A stretch of 64,000 nt of DNA from NCBI GenBank assembly GCA_000252525.1, contig JH611156.1, positions 348,785-412,784 on the forward strand. The letters run 5' to 3'. Of the stretch, positions 19,603-29,442 are shown one piece after another. The notes under the pieces were generated by a model, which was given only the letters and a program-made list of their open reading frames with translations, did no database searches and was not told the DNA's origin. The stretch is from SAR86 cluster bacterium SAR86A. Its GTDB lineage: Bacteria; Pseudomonadota; Gammaproteobacteria; Magnimaribacterales; D2472. The position numbers were made by a program, and so were the translations under genes. Within the stretch, counting starts at the first letter, position 1. The number at the start of each line of letters is the position of its first letter.

Positions 19603-20718
19603 TTACTGTTTTTCTACGATAATTGAGCATACTGAATAACCTGCACCAAAAGAACAGATGATACCTTTATCACCTTTTTCAAGATCATTATGAAGATTAA
19701 AAGCAAACATTGATCCAGCACTTGCGAGGTTACCAAATTTCTCGATTGGCAATGGAGCCAGTGATGTATCAAAATCATCAGTACCAATAACCTTAGAAAC
19801 TATTAAATTGACCATTCTTGAATTTGCTTGATGTAACCAAAATTTAGATACTTCGGAAGGATTAATATTATTATCTTTCAGATGTGTGGTAATGAACTCG
19901 GCAACCATTGGGCAAACTTCTTTAAATACACTGTTACCATTTTGATAAAATAATAAATCTTCAATAGATTTTTCGTCACTTGCAGCTCTTACTAAATAAC
20001 TCCAGTCACTTCTAATGTTATTAGAAAACTTTGTAATTAATTTTCTATCTAAGATTTTATATTGATTATTAGATTTTTTATTATTAGAAATAACAGTGGC
20101 AACACAACCATCACCAAATATAAAATGAATATCTCTCTTAGCATAATTTACAAATGGAGTTGATATTTCTGGATTTATCACAAGAACTGTATTTGCCAGA
20201 CCTGAAGCTATATCACTATAAGCATTATTGATAGCGAATGTTGTTGAAGAACAACCAACAAGCATATCATAAGCATATCCTTGGATTCCTAGTTCATTTT
20301 GGATCTCTATGGCTACCGATGGATAATTCCTTGCAGCATGTGATGTTCCCAAGATAACACCATCAATATCATCAGGCCCCACATTCGCCTGATCCATTGC
20401 CTTTTTTGCAGCATCAATTCCAGCTTTTGCATGAATTGATAATCTAGATTCATCTTCGTGAACAACTCTTGGCATCATCGTGTTGATGTCTAAGATATTT
20501 TTTTTATCAATTACATGCCGAGTTTTGATACCTGATGCTTTTTCAATGAACGCAGATGATGAATATTCCATTGCTTCAATATTCCCTTGCTCAATATCAT
20601 TTTTATTATGATTATTGAAGTTATCAACATAACTATTAAATGAAGAAACAATTTCATCATTTGTAATAATATCTTCAGGAAACCAAATACCTGTACCTGC
20701 AATATGGACGTCACTCAT
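19603..20718 (-). CDS. Beta-ketoacyl-ACP synthase III (FabH-like, long form)
   Basis: A 371-residue thiolase-fold condensing enzyme. The Cys-His-Asn triad is visible: C156 in VGCSSTTF, His in FWLHQANSR (about residue 302) and Asn in GNLASAGS (about 337). Housekeeping FabH has about 320 residues; here an extra segment near residues 28-85 lengthens the N-terminal half. This matches long FabH-like proteins that use medium-chain acyl-CoA or act in specialised pathways. The gene is alone, 39 bases from a divergent hydrolase, without other fatty-acid genes. Confidence 0.85.
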   Translation of the reverse strand: MSDVHIAGTGIWFPEDIITNDEIVSSFNSYVDNFNNHNKNDIEQGNIEAMEYSSSAFIEKASGIKTRHVIDKKNILDINTMMPRVVHEDESRLSIHAKAGIDAAKKAMDQANVGPDDIDGVILGTSHAARNYPSVAIEIQNELGIQGYAYDMLVGCSSTTFAINNAYSDIASGLANTVLVINPEISTPFVNYAKRDIHFIFGDGCVATVISNNKKSNNQYKILDRKLITKFSNNIRSDWSYLVRAASDEKSIEDLLFYQNGNSVFKEVCPMVAEFITTHLKDNNINPSEVSKFWLHQANSRMVNLIVSKVIGTDDFDTSLAPLPIEKFGNLASAGSMFAFNLHNDLEKGDKGIICSFGAGYSVCSIIVEKQ

Positions 20719-20757
20719 AAATATTTCAAAATAATTTATATGAGTTTATTATAAATT

Positions 20758-21651
20758 ATGAATTTAAACACCTCTATAGATAAAAAATACATCTACCGTT
20801 ATCTATCAAGTAATAAACAAATCAATGGAATGTTTCATATAAGTCATGGTATGGCTGAACATATTGGAAGATATAACTGGTTAATTAATAAACTTAACGA
20901 AGATGGATATCATGTTATAGCAATTGACCATAGAGGCCATGGAAAAAGAATAGAAGATAATCTTAAAGGTTATTTTGCTGATAAAGATGGTTGGGATCAT
21001 GTCGTAAATGACTTAGTAGATATAATCGAGGAATCTTCAAGAGAATTTCCTGATCTTAAACAATATCTTATTGGTCATAGTATGGGATCATGGATTGCTC
21101 TTGGAGCAATACAAAAGGGTATTAATATTGATTGTTGTGTTCTATCTGGATCCTCAAAAGTACCAAAAAATTTAATTAAATTTCAAAGAATTATTATTTC
21201 ATTTCTTATCACCTTTTTTGGTAAGAAAAGCACAGGTTATTTTCTTGATCGAATGATTTTAGGAGAATATAACAAATCATTTTCACCTAATAGAACACCA
21301 AAAGACTGGATATCTTCAGATAACCAGAATGTCGATGAATATATTGCTGATCCTTTATGTGGTTTTCCAGTTACAAATGGTTTATGGAATGATTTATCAT
21401 CTGGTTTTTTAAGAGTTTTTGATGGTAGAAATTATGAAATGAGCAAAAACATACCTTTATTAATAATTTCAGGAACCCATGATCCAGTTGGTGGTAATAG
21501 TAAAGGTGTTAAAAAATTACATGAATTTCTGAGTAATATATTTGAAAATGTTGAGCTTGAATTAATAAATAATGCAAGACACGAGGTATTTAGTGAAATA
21601 AATAAAGAAAATAATTACAATATGCTCCTTAATTTCATCGAAAAAATATGA
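20758..21651 (+). CDS. Alpha/beta hydrolase, monoacylglycerol lipase/lysophospholipase type
   Basis: A 297-residue serine hydrolase. The oxyanion region ISHGMAEHIGRY (about residues 28-39), DHRGHGKR (57-64) and nucleophile elbow GHSMG with S108 are typical of the lysophospholipase PldB/monoglyceride lipase group. The acid and base appear as D in ISGTHDPVGG (about residue 244) and H in NARHEVF (about 275). No signal peptide. It overlaps the next gene by four bases (ATGA). Confidence 0.8.
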   Translation: MNLNTSIDKKYIYRYLSSNKQINGMFHISHGMAEHIGRYNWLINKLNEDGYHVIAIDHRGHGKRIEDNLKGYFADKDGWDHVVNDLVDIIEESSREFPDLKQYLIGHSMGSWIALGAIQKGINIDCCVLSGSSKVPKNLIKFQRIIISFLITFFGKKSTGYFLDRMILGEYNKSFSPNRTPKDWISSDNQNVDEYIADPLCGFPVTNGLWNDLSSGFLRVFDGRNYEMSKNIPLLIISGTHDPVGGNSKGVKKLHEFLSNIFENVELELINNARHEVFSEINKENNYNMLLNFIEKI

Positions 21652-22676
21652 AGAAAATTCTATTAATTCTAATATCAATAAATATCTCAGCTATACACGC
21701 CGATATGGAACGAGTTGATATGCTTTTTGATAAGGAAGAAAGACATTACTTTGTATATATCCCCAAGGAACAGTCAAACCAAACAGATAAAATTGTTATT
21801 GGTCTTCATGGATATACTGGATCTGCAACAGGTTTTGAAATGGAAACTACAGGAGGTTTTAACAACAGTGCTGAAAAATATAATTTTATTGCTGTATATC
21901 CTCAAGGTTCGTATTTTTATGAGCAGAAACTAGAAAGAGGAAAGATCTCTTCTGAATATATTTCGTCTTGGAATGATCTAACTGGCTCAAAAACAAAGAC
22001 ACCATTTGGTGAGACTTGTGCTGAAGATGCAGTTGTTTATCCAAAATATCCAAATTGTATCGGTACTGATGCTGGAAGATGTGCTTGGACAAGCTGTGGT
22101 GATGACATGGGGTTTATTAAACAAATTATTGATGATGTTAAAAAAAGATTTGATTTAAAAAAAATATATGTAGTTGGTATGAGTAATGGAGGCAAAATGG
22201 CTCATGCATTAGCATGTGAATTTTCAAAAGACATTTCTGGTGTTATCAATGTAGTAGGATCTCCCCAAAATGGTCTTGCATGTGAACCAAAAACTCCAAT
22301 CAATTACATTATTTATGCTGGTGCAGAAGATAAAGTCGTCCCTCCGTTCAATGTTGTTTCATTTGATAAGTATTTTTACACACCAGTGTCAACGTTGGTT
22401 AATAAATGGACAACTTCTTTTAACTGTAAAAAGAAAGAATTTTTAACAAATATTGAATTCGATAACATCAAAGAGCAAATATATTCTGATTGTGACGACG
22501 GTGTTAGAATTGTAAGCTTGCTCAATACTGAACAAGGACATTCTTGGCCTGGTACTGAAGAATATATGGGATTTTGTAGAACAAAATACCAAACTGAAAT
22601 CGATTTAGAGCCTTGTTCAAATACCATAAATGAGTGGGGAAACGATTTTTTACTTCAAAGGCTGTTTTCTCAATAG
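21648..22676 (+). CDS. Secreted PHB-depolymerase/feruloyl-esterase-like hydrolase (LpqC type)
   Basis: A 342-residue esterase. The signal peptide covers about residues 1-18. The catalytic elbow is GMSNGGKMA (Ser near residue 180), after VIGLHGYTGSATGFE and AVYPQGS, which match the Esterase_PHB/LpqC family. His is in EQGHSWPGTEEY near residue 295. Several cysteines (CAEDAVVYPKYPNC, CAWTSC) suggest disulphides in the periplasm. It probably cleaves short-chain esters or polyester oligomers. It is translated with the preceding hydrolase. Confidence 0.8.
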   Translation: MKKILLILISINISAIHADMERVDMLFDKEERHYFVYIPKEQSNQTDKIVIGLHGYTGSATGFEMETTGGFNNSAEKYNFIAVYPQGSYFYEQKLERGKISSEYISSWNDLTGSKTKTPFGETCAEDAVVYPKYPNCIGTDAGRCAWTSCGDDMGFIKQIIDDVKKRFDLKKIYVVGMSNGGKMAHALACEFSKDISGVINVVGSPQNGLACEPKTPINYIIYAGAEDKVVPPFNVVSFDKYFYTPVSTLVNKWTTSFNCKKKEFLTNIEFDNIKEQIYSDCDDGVRIVSLLNTEQGHSWPGTEEYMGFCRTKYQTEIDLEPCSNTINEWGNDFLLQRLFSQ

Positions 22677-22705
22677 TTTTGCTCTAGTTTTATTAACGCA
22701 TTTCC

Positions 22706-22733
22706 TTGAAATACTTTTCTATAGAGGTATTAT
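22706..22733 (+). promoter_or_regulatory. Promoter of the second TonB-dependent receptor
   Basis: TTGAAA (22706-22711) and TATTAT (22728-22733) are 16 bases apart, with a start near 22740 and a TAGGGGAA ribosome site before the ATG at 22769. No B12 box or other riboswitch landmark is visible. Confidence 0.5.
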
Positions 22734-22768
22734 TGTAATTACCACATTTTAAGAGTAGGGGAATTTAC

Positions 22769-25159
22769 ATGTCACGAATACAACTAAAACCACTTTTTGA
22801 AAAAAAAGTTGATCCTTTAACTTCTCTATTAAGAGATATTTTTAAAGATAATAACTACGCAATGTCATGGCTTGGTGCTTTATCAATTGGTATTGGAGTA
22901 TCAAATACTAACAATGTCAATGCACAAGATAGCGTTGAGGAAGTCATAGTTACAGCCTCAAAAAAAGAACAAAACATTCAGGACGTGGCCATGAGTGTTC
23001 AAGCAATTTCATCTTCTGAGCTTGAAGCAAAGAATATTAAAAATTTAGAGGATATTGCATCCATTTCACCTGCTGTGACTTTTAATAATGTTGGCCCTGG
23101 TAAATCAAATTTTTATATAAGAGGCGTCTCCGATGGTGCAATTATGAACAGTTATGCTTCACCTGAAGCAACAACAGCTCTATACATTGATGAACAACCA
23201 TTAACCGCCGCTAGTCTTACTCCAGATCTTCATATTTATGATATCGAAAGAGTTGAGGTGCTTATGGGACCTCAGGGTACCTTATATGGATCAAGTTCAA
23301 CATCAGGTAATATAAAAATCATTACAAAAAAACCTGATCCATCTGGATTTGATATGGGTGCTGATGTTGAATACGGCTCTATCGAAGATGGAACAAATGA
23401 TAAATCGCTTGAAGCATTTATAAACATACCTCTTGGGTCTAGTTTAGCAGCAAGGGTAAGTACTTATGATGTTCAAGATGGTGGTTGGATTGACAATAAA
23501 AAGGCTGACTATACTTATCAAAATTATGGAATAAATTACACAATAAATAATTACACAGCACCATATGCAGTAGCAAAGGATGATTATAATGATGCATCGA
23601 AAACTGGAAGCAGAATCAGACTTGCAACAGATTTTGATAACTTCAATTTAGATCTATCATTTTTAACACAAGAATCTCAATACAATGGTTCTTATGAAAC
23701 AGATCCATTAACTGATGATCAATCTTCTCCAATGCCAAAGAGAAGTAATACTAGATTTTCAGCAGAAAGATATGATGACGAGTTCGATCAAATGTCTTTA
23801 ACTCTAACAGGTTCTATCTCAGATAACATAGATATGATATTAACCTCTTCAATATTTGAAAGAGATACAGCATATACATATGACTATGCTAGTTATGTTG
23901 AATATTATGCTTATGCAGCATATCCAACCTATGTTTGTGATTACTACGATTATTACTACTACGGAAATATCTCAAATTGTAGAGATCCTCGTATGACATA
24001 TGCTCAAACAAATGAGATTGAAAGAACTTCTACTGAATTTAGACTTCAATCAAATAATGAATCAGGCTTTAATTGGATACTTGGTGCTTTTAAAGAAACT
24101 AATGAAAAAGTTACTGATGTTGATTATCTCCAACCTGGAAGTATCTATCCTACTTTTTGGGAAGCTGATTTAGTTAGAAAGGGCGATATAGATGCAATAT
24201 TTGGTGAAGCCTATTTTGATATTTCTGATAAAACTGAACTCACTGTTGGTCTTAGAAATTATGATCAAAAGATGAATCTTGTTGCAAGTGATGGTTACTA
24301 TGGATCCTACTCATTTGGTATTAGTAATCTTAACTTTAAATCATCAGAGAGTGGAACAATTCCAAAAGTATCAATATCTCATGATATTTCAGACGATGTT
24401 ATGGTTTATGGAAGTTACTCTGAAGGTTTTAGACCCTCTGGAGTGAATAGACCAAGACCATCTCAGGCGGGTTTAATACCTGAAACTTACGATGCAGACT
24501 ACTTAGATAGTTATGAGGTTGGTGTTAAGTCATCATTGCAAGATGGGAAACTTATTTTAAATGGGGCTCTGTATAGAATGGATTGGACAGATTATCAGAC
24601 TTCAACTTATAACTCTGATATTACCTCTGTTGCATATACTGAAAATGTTGGTAATGCTGAAATTAACGGACTGGAGTTAAATTTAGTTTATTCATTTGAT
24701 GATTCAACTAGCATGACATTTTATATGAATAAAATGGATCCAACATTATCTGAAGACTATTATTATGTGTCTGGAGAGCTTGGTGCTAACTCTGGTAATA
24801 GACTAGCTTATATGCCTGAACTCTCATACTATTTATCTTTTGATAAGAATTTTGTTTTGAGTAATGGTAAGCCAGGATTTGTAAACCTAGATTACTCATA
24901 TACTGGCGATAGAAATTCAACCTATGAAAATTCACCAATTTTAATACCATCTTATAGCATAGCTAATCTTAGAGCAGGTATCGAAAATGAGAATTCAACA
25001 ATAGAATTTTACGTCACAAATATCTTTGATAAGGATGCTCTTCTTTCAACCTATGATGACTTCTCAGCAGTGGGAAGTTCTGGCTATGCCGGTTTTGGTT
25101 ATAGAGATACTAGAACCAAGCCACAGGTTGTTGGTATAAGAATAAGATATAGATATTAA
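22769..25159 (+). CDS. TonB-dependent outer-membrane receptor
   Basis: A 796-residue receptor. An unusually long polar N-terminus (about 33 residues) precedes a hydrophobic signal stretch (MSWLGALSIGIGVSNT) and cleavage before the TonB box SVEEVIVTASKK (about residues 55-66). The plug (about 70-185) contains RVEVLMGPQGTLYGSSSTSG, and the barrel ends in IRIRYRY. Residues 368-398 form an extraordinary Tyr-rich loop (15 Tyr in 31) bracketed by cysteines. It is related to the receptor at 33.7 kb. The ligand is unknown. It shares its stop with the opposing hydrolase. Confidence 0.9.
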   Translation: MSRIQLKPLFEKKVDPLTSLLRDIFKDNNYAMSWLGALSIGIGVSNTNNVNAQDSVEEVIVTASKKEQNIQDVAMSVQAISSSELEAKNIKNLEDIASISPAVTFNNVGPGKSNFYIRGVSDGAIMNSYASPEATTALYIDEQPLTAASLTPDLHIYDIERVEVLMGPQGTLYGSSSTSGNIKIITKKPDPSGFDMGADVEYGSIEDGTNDKSLEAFINIPLGSSLAARVSTYDVQDGGWIDNKKADYTYQNYGINYTINNYTAPYAVAKDDYNDASKTGSRIRLATDFDNFNLDLSFLTQESQYNGSYETDPLTDDQSSPMPKRSNTRFSAERYDDEFDQMSLTLTGSISDNIDMILTSSIFERDTAYTYDYASYVEYYAYAAYPTYVCDYYDYYYYGNISNCRDPRMTYAQTNEIERTSTEFRLQSNNESGFNWILGAFKETNEKVTDVDYLQPGSIYPTFWEADLVRKGDIDAIFGEAYFDISDKTELTVGLRNYDQKMNLVASDGYYGSYSFGISNLNFKSSESGTIPKVSISHDISDDVMVYGSYSEGFRPSGVNRPRPSQAGLIPETYDADYLDSYEVGVKSSLQDGKLILNGALYRMDWTDYQTSTYNSDITSVAYTENVGNAEINGLELNLVYSFDDSTSMTFYMNKMDPTLSEDYYYVSGELGANSGNRLAYMPELSYYLSFDKNFVLSNGKPGFVNLDYSYTGDRNSTYENSPILIPSYSIANLRAGIENENSTIEFYVTNIFDKDALLSTYDDFSAVGSSGYAGFGYRDTRTKPQVVGIRIRYRY

Positions 25160-26028
25160 TTTAGAATTTTCTTAAAGACATCTTCTAACTGGTCAGGATC
25201 CTCAAAATAGGGGAAATGACCAGTTTCTTTTAATATAAATACGTCTTCTTCTGGATTAACATTTTTTAAGATAATATTTTCTGCATCAAATCTTGCAAGT
25301 TTATCTTTATCACAAAAAATGTATTTAACATTTTGAATATTCGATATTTGATCATCTTTTAATCTAAAGTTTGTACATGATTTTAAATCAATAGAGCTAA
25401 TTTCTTTTTCAGTTTGGTTAAATAGTCTCTTTAAAGGATATAGTTTGATTTCTCTCTCAGGATCATCTTCAACTGTTTTAGTCCCGTAAGGCGATTTAAT
25501 GACACCTTTGGATCTTCCGTAAAAACCAGACCCCTTTACTCCAAAACCCAACGTCTTTATTTCTGTTTCAGGCATTTTATAAATTCCGTACTTCATAAGA
25601 AACTCAACGCATTGATCTAGATTTCCTTTTGCATAATCCAAAAGCAAGTCACCAACTAAAAATGGATAGGCTATATTCATGCATATTGTCATATCATTTT
25701 CGTATTGTGTTGAAAGATCAAGGGCAATTAATCCACCCCAGCTATGTCCGGATAGAATAAGATTTTTTAAATTGAGCTCATTTAAAACTTCAATACATAA
25801 TTTTGTGTGACTTTCGACGTCATAAAAAAGAGGGCCTGTTGTATAACCGTGTCCAGGTAGATCAATTGCAATAATATTGTATTCGTCAACAAATGAATCC
25901 ATTTTAAACATTGAAAGTATTCTATGATCCATTCCTGCTCCTGGTATGAATAAAATACTTTTCTTAGAGGTGTCAATCTCCATCTTAGAAAATATATGAA
26001 CTTTATGATTTTTTAATTGAATAAACAT
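25156..26028 (-). CDS. Alpha/beta hydrolase
   Basis: A 290-residue serine hydrolase with LFIPGAGMDHR (oxyanion, about residues 26-36), DLPGHGYT, nucleophile elbow SGHSWGG (S96), and a C-terminal His in KETGHFPYFEDP (about residue 272). No signal peptide. It follows the BCCT transporter on the same strand, its ATG lying 26 bases inside that gene. An alternative ATG at about 25983 would remove the overlap, but the N-terminal strand MFIQLKNHKVHIF fits the fold. Substrate unknown; possibly an ester taken up by the transporter. Confidence 0.8.
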   Translation of the reverse strand: MFIQLKNHKVHIFSKMEIDTSKKSILFIPGAGMDHRILSMFKMDSFVDEYNIIAIDLPGHGYTTGPLFYDVESHTKLCIEVLNELNLKNLILSGHSWGGLIALDLSTQYENDMTICMNIAYPFLVGDLLLDYAKGNLDQCVEFLMKYGIYKMPETEIKTLGFGVKGSGFYGRSKGVIKSPYGTKTVEDDPEREIKLYPLKRLFNQTEKEISSIDLKSCTNFRLKDDQISNIQNVKYIFCDKDKLARFDAENIILKNVNPEEDVFILKETGHFPYFEDPDQLEDVFKKILN

Positions 26029-27475
26029 TTCTTAGTACTGAGTACATTAACAATATATTAATAAATAGCAATGGAATGGAGAAAATAACCATTATCCATT
26101 TAAATGAATCAACACCATTTAAAAACATTAGTAATGTTGGTTGAACGACTAATAATAATGAAAACAATAGTCTCAAGGATTTAGAGCTTGTTATGTCTGA
26201 ACTTTTCATTGATGCTGACGCAAGAACATAAGCTGTAGAGTCATATGTTGTACATAAAAATATAACTATGATTAATGCAAATGAAACCAACATTATTTCT
26301 CCATATGGTACTTGTGAGATAGTCTCTACAACAAGTTGCTCTCTGGACAGGAGATTATTAGCTATAATTGAGGGACTATCTAGAGTATTATTTTCAAAGA
26401 GTGAAATCGATAAATTTGATAAAATTAGCATACTAAATATACAACCAAAGCTCCCAATAAATATCGTTCCCAATATAATTTCTCTAAGAGTTTTATTGTT
26501 GGATATGTTTACTAAAAATGTTCCTACCATTGGTGCTAGTGCATACCACCATGCCCAATAAAAAACTGTCCAATCTATACTGATATTTGTACCTGTCGTT
26601 AAACTCATATCAATATATCTTGAAAAGAAAAACGACATCGTATTAATTGAATTTTCTATTATGTAAGTTGTTGGACCTATTACTAAAATTATTGCTAAAA
26701 AAGAGATAACTAAAACCATATTGATATTACTCAATCTTTTAATACCATTTTGAACTCCAACATATGCACTTGTTGCAAAAATTGCAGAACAAATCAATAT
26801 TGTTGTTAAATCTAATGTAATACTTCTATTTATATTTAAAATTTCAGAAATTACTGATGAGATCAAAGGAAAAGATAGACCAAGTCCAACTCCTGCTCCA
26901 CAAATAATTGCTCCAATAAACAAAACATCTAATAAGAATTTTATTATTTTGTTTTCAAAAAATAGTATTCCAGAAAAAGTGAGCTTTGACTTAGGCTTTA
27001 GACTTAAAGCTAGACCAAATGCTACTACAGGCAAACAATAAATTGCCCATGCAGTAAAACCCCAATGAAAAAGTGGATAAGATCTGGAGTACATCATAAT
27101 ATTCTCATCCTCCATTTGATCATTCTTAAGTATATTAAAGTACTCAATCCATTCCACAGTCGACCAATATAGAAGAGTTGCCCCAATTCCTGCAGCAAAA
27201 AGCATAGAACTCCATGATAAAAGTGAATAAGTCGGCCTGTTATTTAATTTTAATTTGATTGTGCCGTACCTTGAAATGGCAAGTAAAAGTAAAACAATTA
27301 GAAGAATAAAGCTCCCATACATAAAAAATGACTCGAACTTTACTGAAAGATCGTAATAGACTGAATTAAGTATTTTTGATGTTGAGGACGGGTCTAGTAA
27401 TACAAATATTGATAACACCAATGACAGTAAAATAGTTATACTTATCACTGATAAGTTCCAATTTGGATTAATCAT
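26003..27475 (-). CDS. BCCT-family transporter (divergent)
   Basis: About 490 residues and 12 helices of the betaine/choline/carnitine transporter family. HWGFTAWAIYCLP (helix 4) and DWTVFYWAWWYALAPMVGTF (helix 8) are clear. The usual second Trp of WAWWxxWxPF is Leu here, the following FIARISRGR is changed to FLVNISNNK, and the conserved WxxxFG is lost, so specificity probably differs from glycine betaine. The ATG at 27475 is preferred over an upstream TTG at 27505, which would overlap the divergent gene. It is likely in an operon with the downstream hydrolase. Confidence 0.88.
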   Translation of the reverse strand: MINPNWNLSVISITILLSLVLSIFVLLDPSSTSKILNSVYYDLSVKFESFFMYGSFILLIVLLLLAISRYGTIKLKLNNRPTYSLLSWSSMLFAAGIGATLLYWSTVEWIEYFNILKNDQMEDENIMMYSRSYPLFHWGFTAWAIYCLPVVAFGLALSLKPKSKLTFSGILFFENKIIKFLLDVLFIGAIICGAGVGLGLSFPLISSVISEILNINRSITLDLTTILICSAIFATSAYVGVQNGIKRLSNINMVLVISFLAIILVIGPTTYIIENSINTMSFFFSRYIDMSLTTGTNISIDWTVFYWAWWYALAPMVGTFLVNISNNKTLREIILGTIFIGSFGCIFSMLILSNLSISLFENNTLDSPSIIANNLLSREQLVVETISQVPYGEIMLVSFALIIVIFLCTTYDSTAYVLASASMKSSDITSSKSLRLLFSLLLVVQPTLLMFLNGVDSFKWIMVIFSIPLLFINILLMYSVLRNVYSIKKS

Positions 27476-27483
27476 TTTTTTAT

Positions 27484-29442
27484 ATGCCTGAATTAAATAA
27501 TGCAAAATTTGCCTTTGATAACGCAGTAAAATTACTCAATGATAATAATCTAAAAGAGTCTGTTGAACAACTAAATGAAATTATTAAGATTGAGCCAAAT
27601 CATATAAAGTCACTCAATCTTTTAGGCGATATTTATATCAAGCTTAATAAACCAAAAGAGTCACTTCATTTTGTAAATAAAGTACTTAACATCGAAAAAT
27701 TTAACAAATTCAATCTTGAGAAAAAATATAAATTATTATTATTTTTAGGCAATGAATCCAGTTCGCATGAAACCTTAGAATTACTTCACAAAAAACATCC
27801 TTCTATAAATACTGCAAGAGAGTTATCTAACTATTACCTTAAAATAGATGATGAAGAAAAATCAGATAACGTCATACAAGATTTTTTTGAATCTGATAAA
27901 ACTTATTCAGAGTTATATAAAGGTATTAGACATGTTAAGGCTGGTCGTTTCAAACTTGCTGAGGAAGCATACAAAAAAGTATTAAAAAAAGATAAAAACA
28001 ATATTGATGCCTTAAGGCTTTTAGGACTTTTAGCATTCAAAAACAAAAACTATACAATCGCAGAAAACTTATTTATTAAAGCAATTAAAATTGATCAGCA
28101 CTTTCATCTATTATGGGACAACCTAGCAAAGGTTTATCGAATTCAGAATAAATTAGATAAATCAAAAAAAGCATTTCAAAATTTAATAAAACTTGATCCT
28201 TATAATCTAGAAGCTCTGATTGCGTTGGGTACTATATATGTAAAGCTTGCAGATTATAATGCTGGTATTGATACTTACAGAGAAGTACTTAAATTAAAAG
28301 ATTCAAATCCAAGAGTATATTTAAGCATGGGACATGCTTTGAAGACTATTGGTAAAAGAAAGGAATGTGAAGAGGCTTATCATAAAGCTATAGAACTTTT
28401 TCCTTTATGTGGGGAAGGTTATTGGAGTCTTGCAAACCTTAAAACATATGAATTTTCTGACAAACAGATATTTAAAATGGAAAATTCACTAGAAGATAAA
28501 ATTCATGAACAAGAAAAAATACAAATGCTTTTTGCACTTGGCAAGGCTTATGAATCAAGAAAAAATTATAAAAAATCATTTGAATATTATGAAAAGGGTA
28601 ATTGGATGCAGCGAAAACTAGTTGACTACAATGCGCATGAAAACTCAAATAATATCGATTCAATAATTTCTTTTTTTGAAGAAAATTATGACAACATAAA
28701 TTTTTCATCTGGATTTGATACAAATGAACCGATCTTTATTCTAGGTTTACCTAGAGCTGGATCCACTTTATTAGAGCAGATTTTATCAGCCCATCCTGAA
28801 GTTGAGGGAACTCAAGAGTTGCATAATATTATGACTATTGGTAGAAGAATTAAATCTATTAATAATTCAGATAATTATTTGAATAATCTTTTAAATCTAG
28901 ATGAAACAAAGTTAAAAATGTATGGAAAAATGTACATAGATGAAACCAAGTGGGCAAGAAGAGAGAAAGTTTTATTTATTGATAAGATGCCCAATAACTT
29001 TCCTCATATTGGACTTATAAAAATGATACTCCCTAATGCAAAAATTATTGATGCTAGAAGGAATCCAATGGATGGTTGTTTCAGTTGCTTTAAGCAATAT
29101 TTTGCAAAAGGTCAGCATTTTACTTATGACTTAGATGATATTGCTAGATATTACAAAGATTATGTAAGACTGATGAATTTTTGGAATGAGTATTTCCCAA
29201 ATGATATACATACAGTTATATATGAGGATGTTATAAATAATCCAGAGGACGAAGTCCGCAAAATGTTGAATTATTTAAATCTTCCATTTGAAAAGGCTTG
29301 TATGGATTTCTATAAATCATCAAGACCAGTAAAAACAGCAAGTTCTGAACAAGTAAGACAACCTATTTATAAATCAGCTCTAAATTATTGGAAAAATTTC
29401 GAGGAAGATCTATCAATTTTATCAAATCACTTTAATGAATAA
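27484..29442 (+). CDS. TPR-repeat sulfotransferase
   Basis: A 652-residue protein. At least eight tetratricopeptide repeats (about residues 5-390) are followed by a sulfotransferase domain. The PAPS 5'-phosphosulfate loop is in FILGLPRAGSTLLEQ (about residues 419-433), the 3'-phosphate site in DARRNPMDGCFSCFKQYF, and the C-terminal SSEQVRQPIYKSAL block is conserved. It should transfer sulfate from PAPS to a substrate presented on the TPR arm, perhaps a carbohydrate, peptide or lipid. The paralogue at 36.2 kb has the same layout. The start codon is only eight bases from the divergent BCCT start. Confidence 0.85.
   Translation: MPELNNAKFAFDNAVKLLNDNNLKESVEQLNEIIKIEPNHIKSLNLLGDIYIKLNKPKESLHFVNKVLNIEKFNKFNLEKKYKLLLFLGNESSSHETLELLHKKHPSINTARELSNYYLKIDDEEKSDNVIQDFFESDKTYSELYKGIRHVKAGRFKLAEEAYKKVLKKDKNNIDALRLLGLLAFKNKNYTIAENLFIKAIKIDQHFHLLWDNLAKVYRIQNKLDKSKKAFQNLIKLDPYNLEALIALGTIYVKLADYNAGIDTYREVLKLKDSNPRVYLSMGHALKTIGKRKECEEAYHKAIELFPLCGEGYWSLANLKTYEFSDKQIFKMENSLEDKIHEQEKIQMLFALGKAYESRKNYKKSFEYYEKGNWMQRKLVDYNAHENSNNIDSIISFFEENYDNINFSSGFDTNEPIFILGLPRAGSTLLEQILSAHPEVEGTQELHNIMTIGRRIKSINNSDNYLNNLLNLDETKLKMYGKMYIDETKWARREKVLFIDKMPNNFPHIGLIKMILPNAKIIDARRNPMDGCFSCFKQYFAKGQHFTYDLDDIARYYKDYVRLMNFWNEYFPNDIHTVIYEDVINNPEDEVRKMLNYLNLPFEKACMDFYKSSRPVKTASSEQVRQPIYKSALNYWKNFEEDLSILSNHFNE

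Noticed and set aside
22677-22768. Cobalamin riboswitch before the TonB receptors at 22.8 and 33.7 kb
   Set aside because: No B12-box GCCACTG-type sequence or conserved core was found in either leader, so the receptors cannot be assigned to vitamin B12.
27476-27505. TTG at 27505 as the BCCT start, adding 10 residues
   Set aside because: It would overlap the divergent TPR-sulfotransferase by 22 bases and adds no family-conserved sequence; the ATG at 27475 is simpler.
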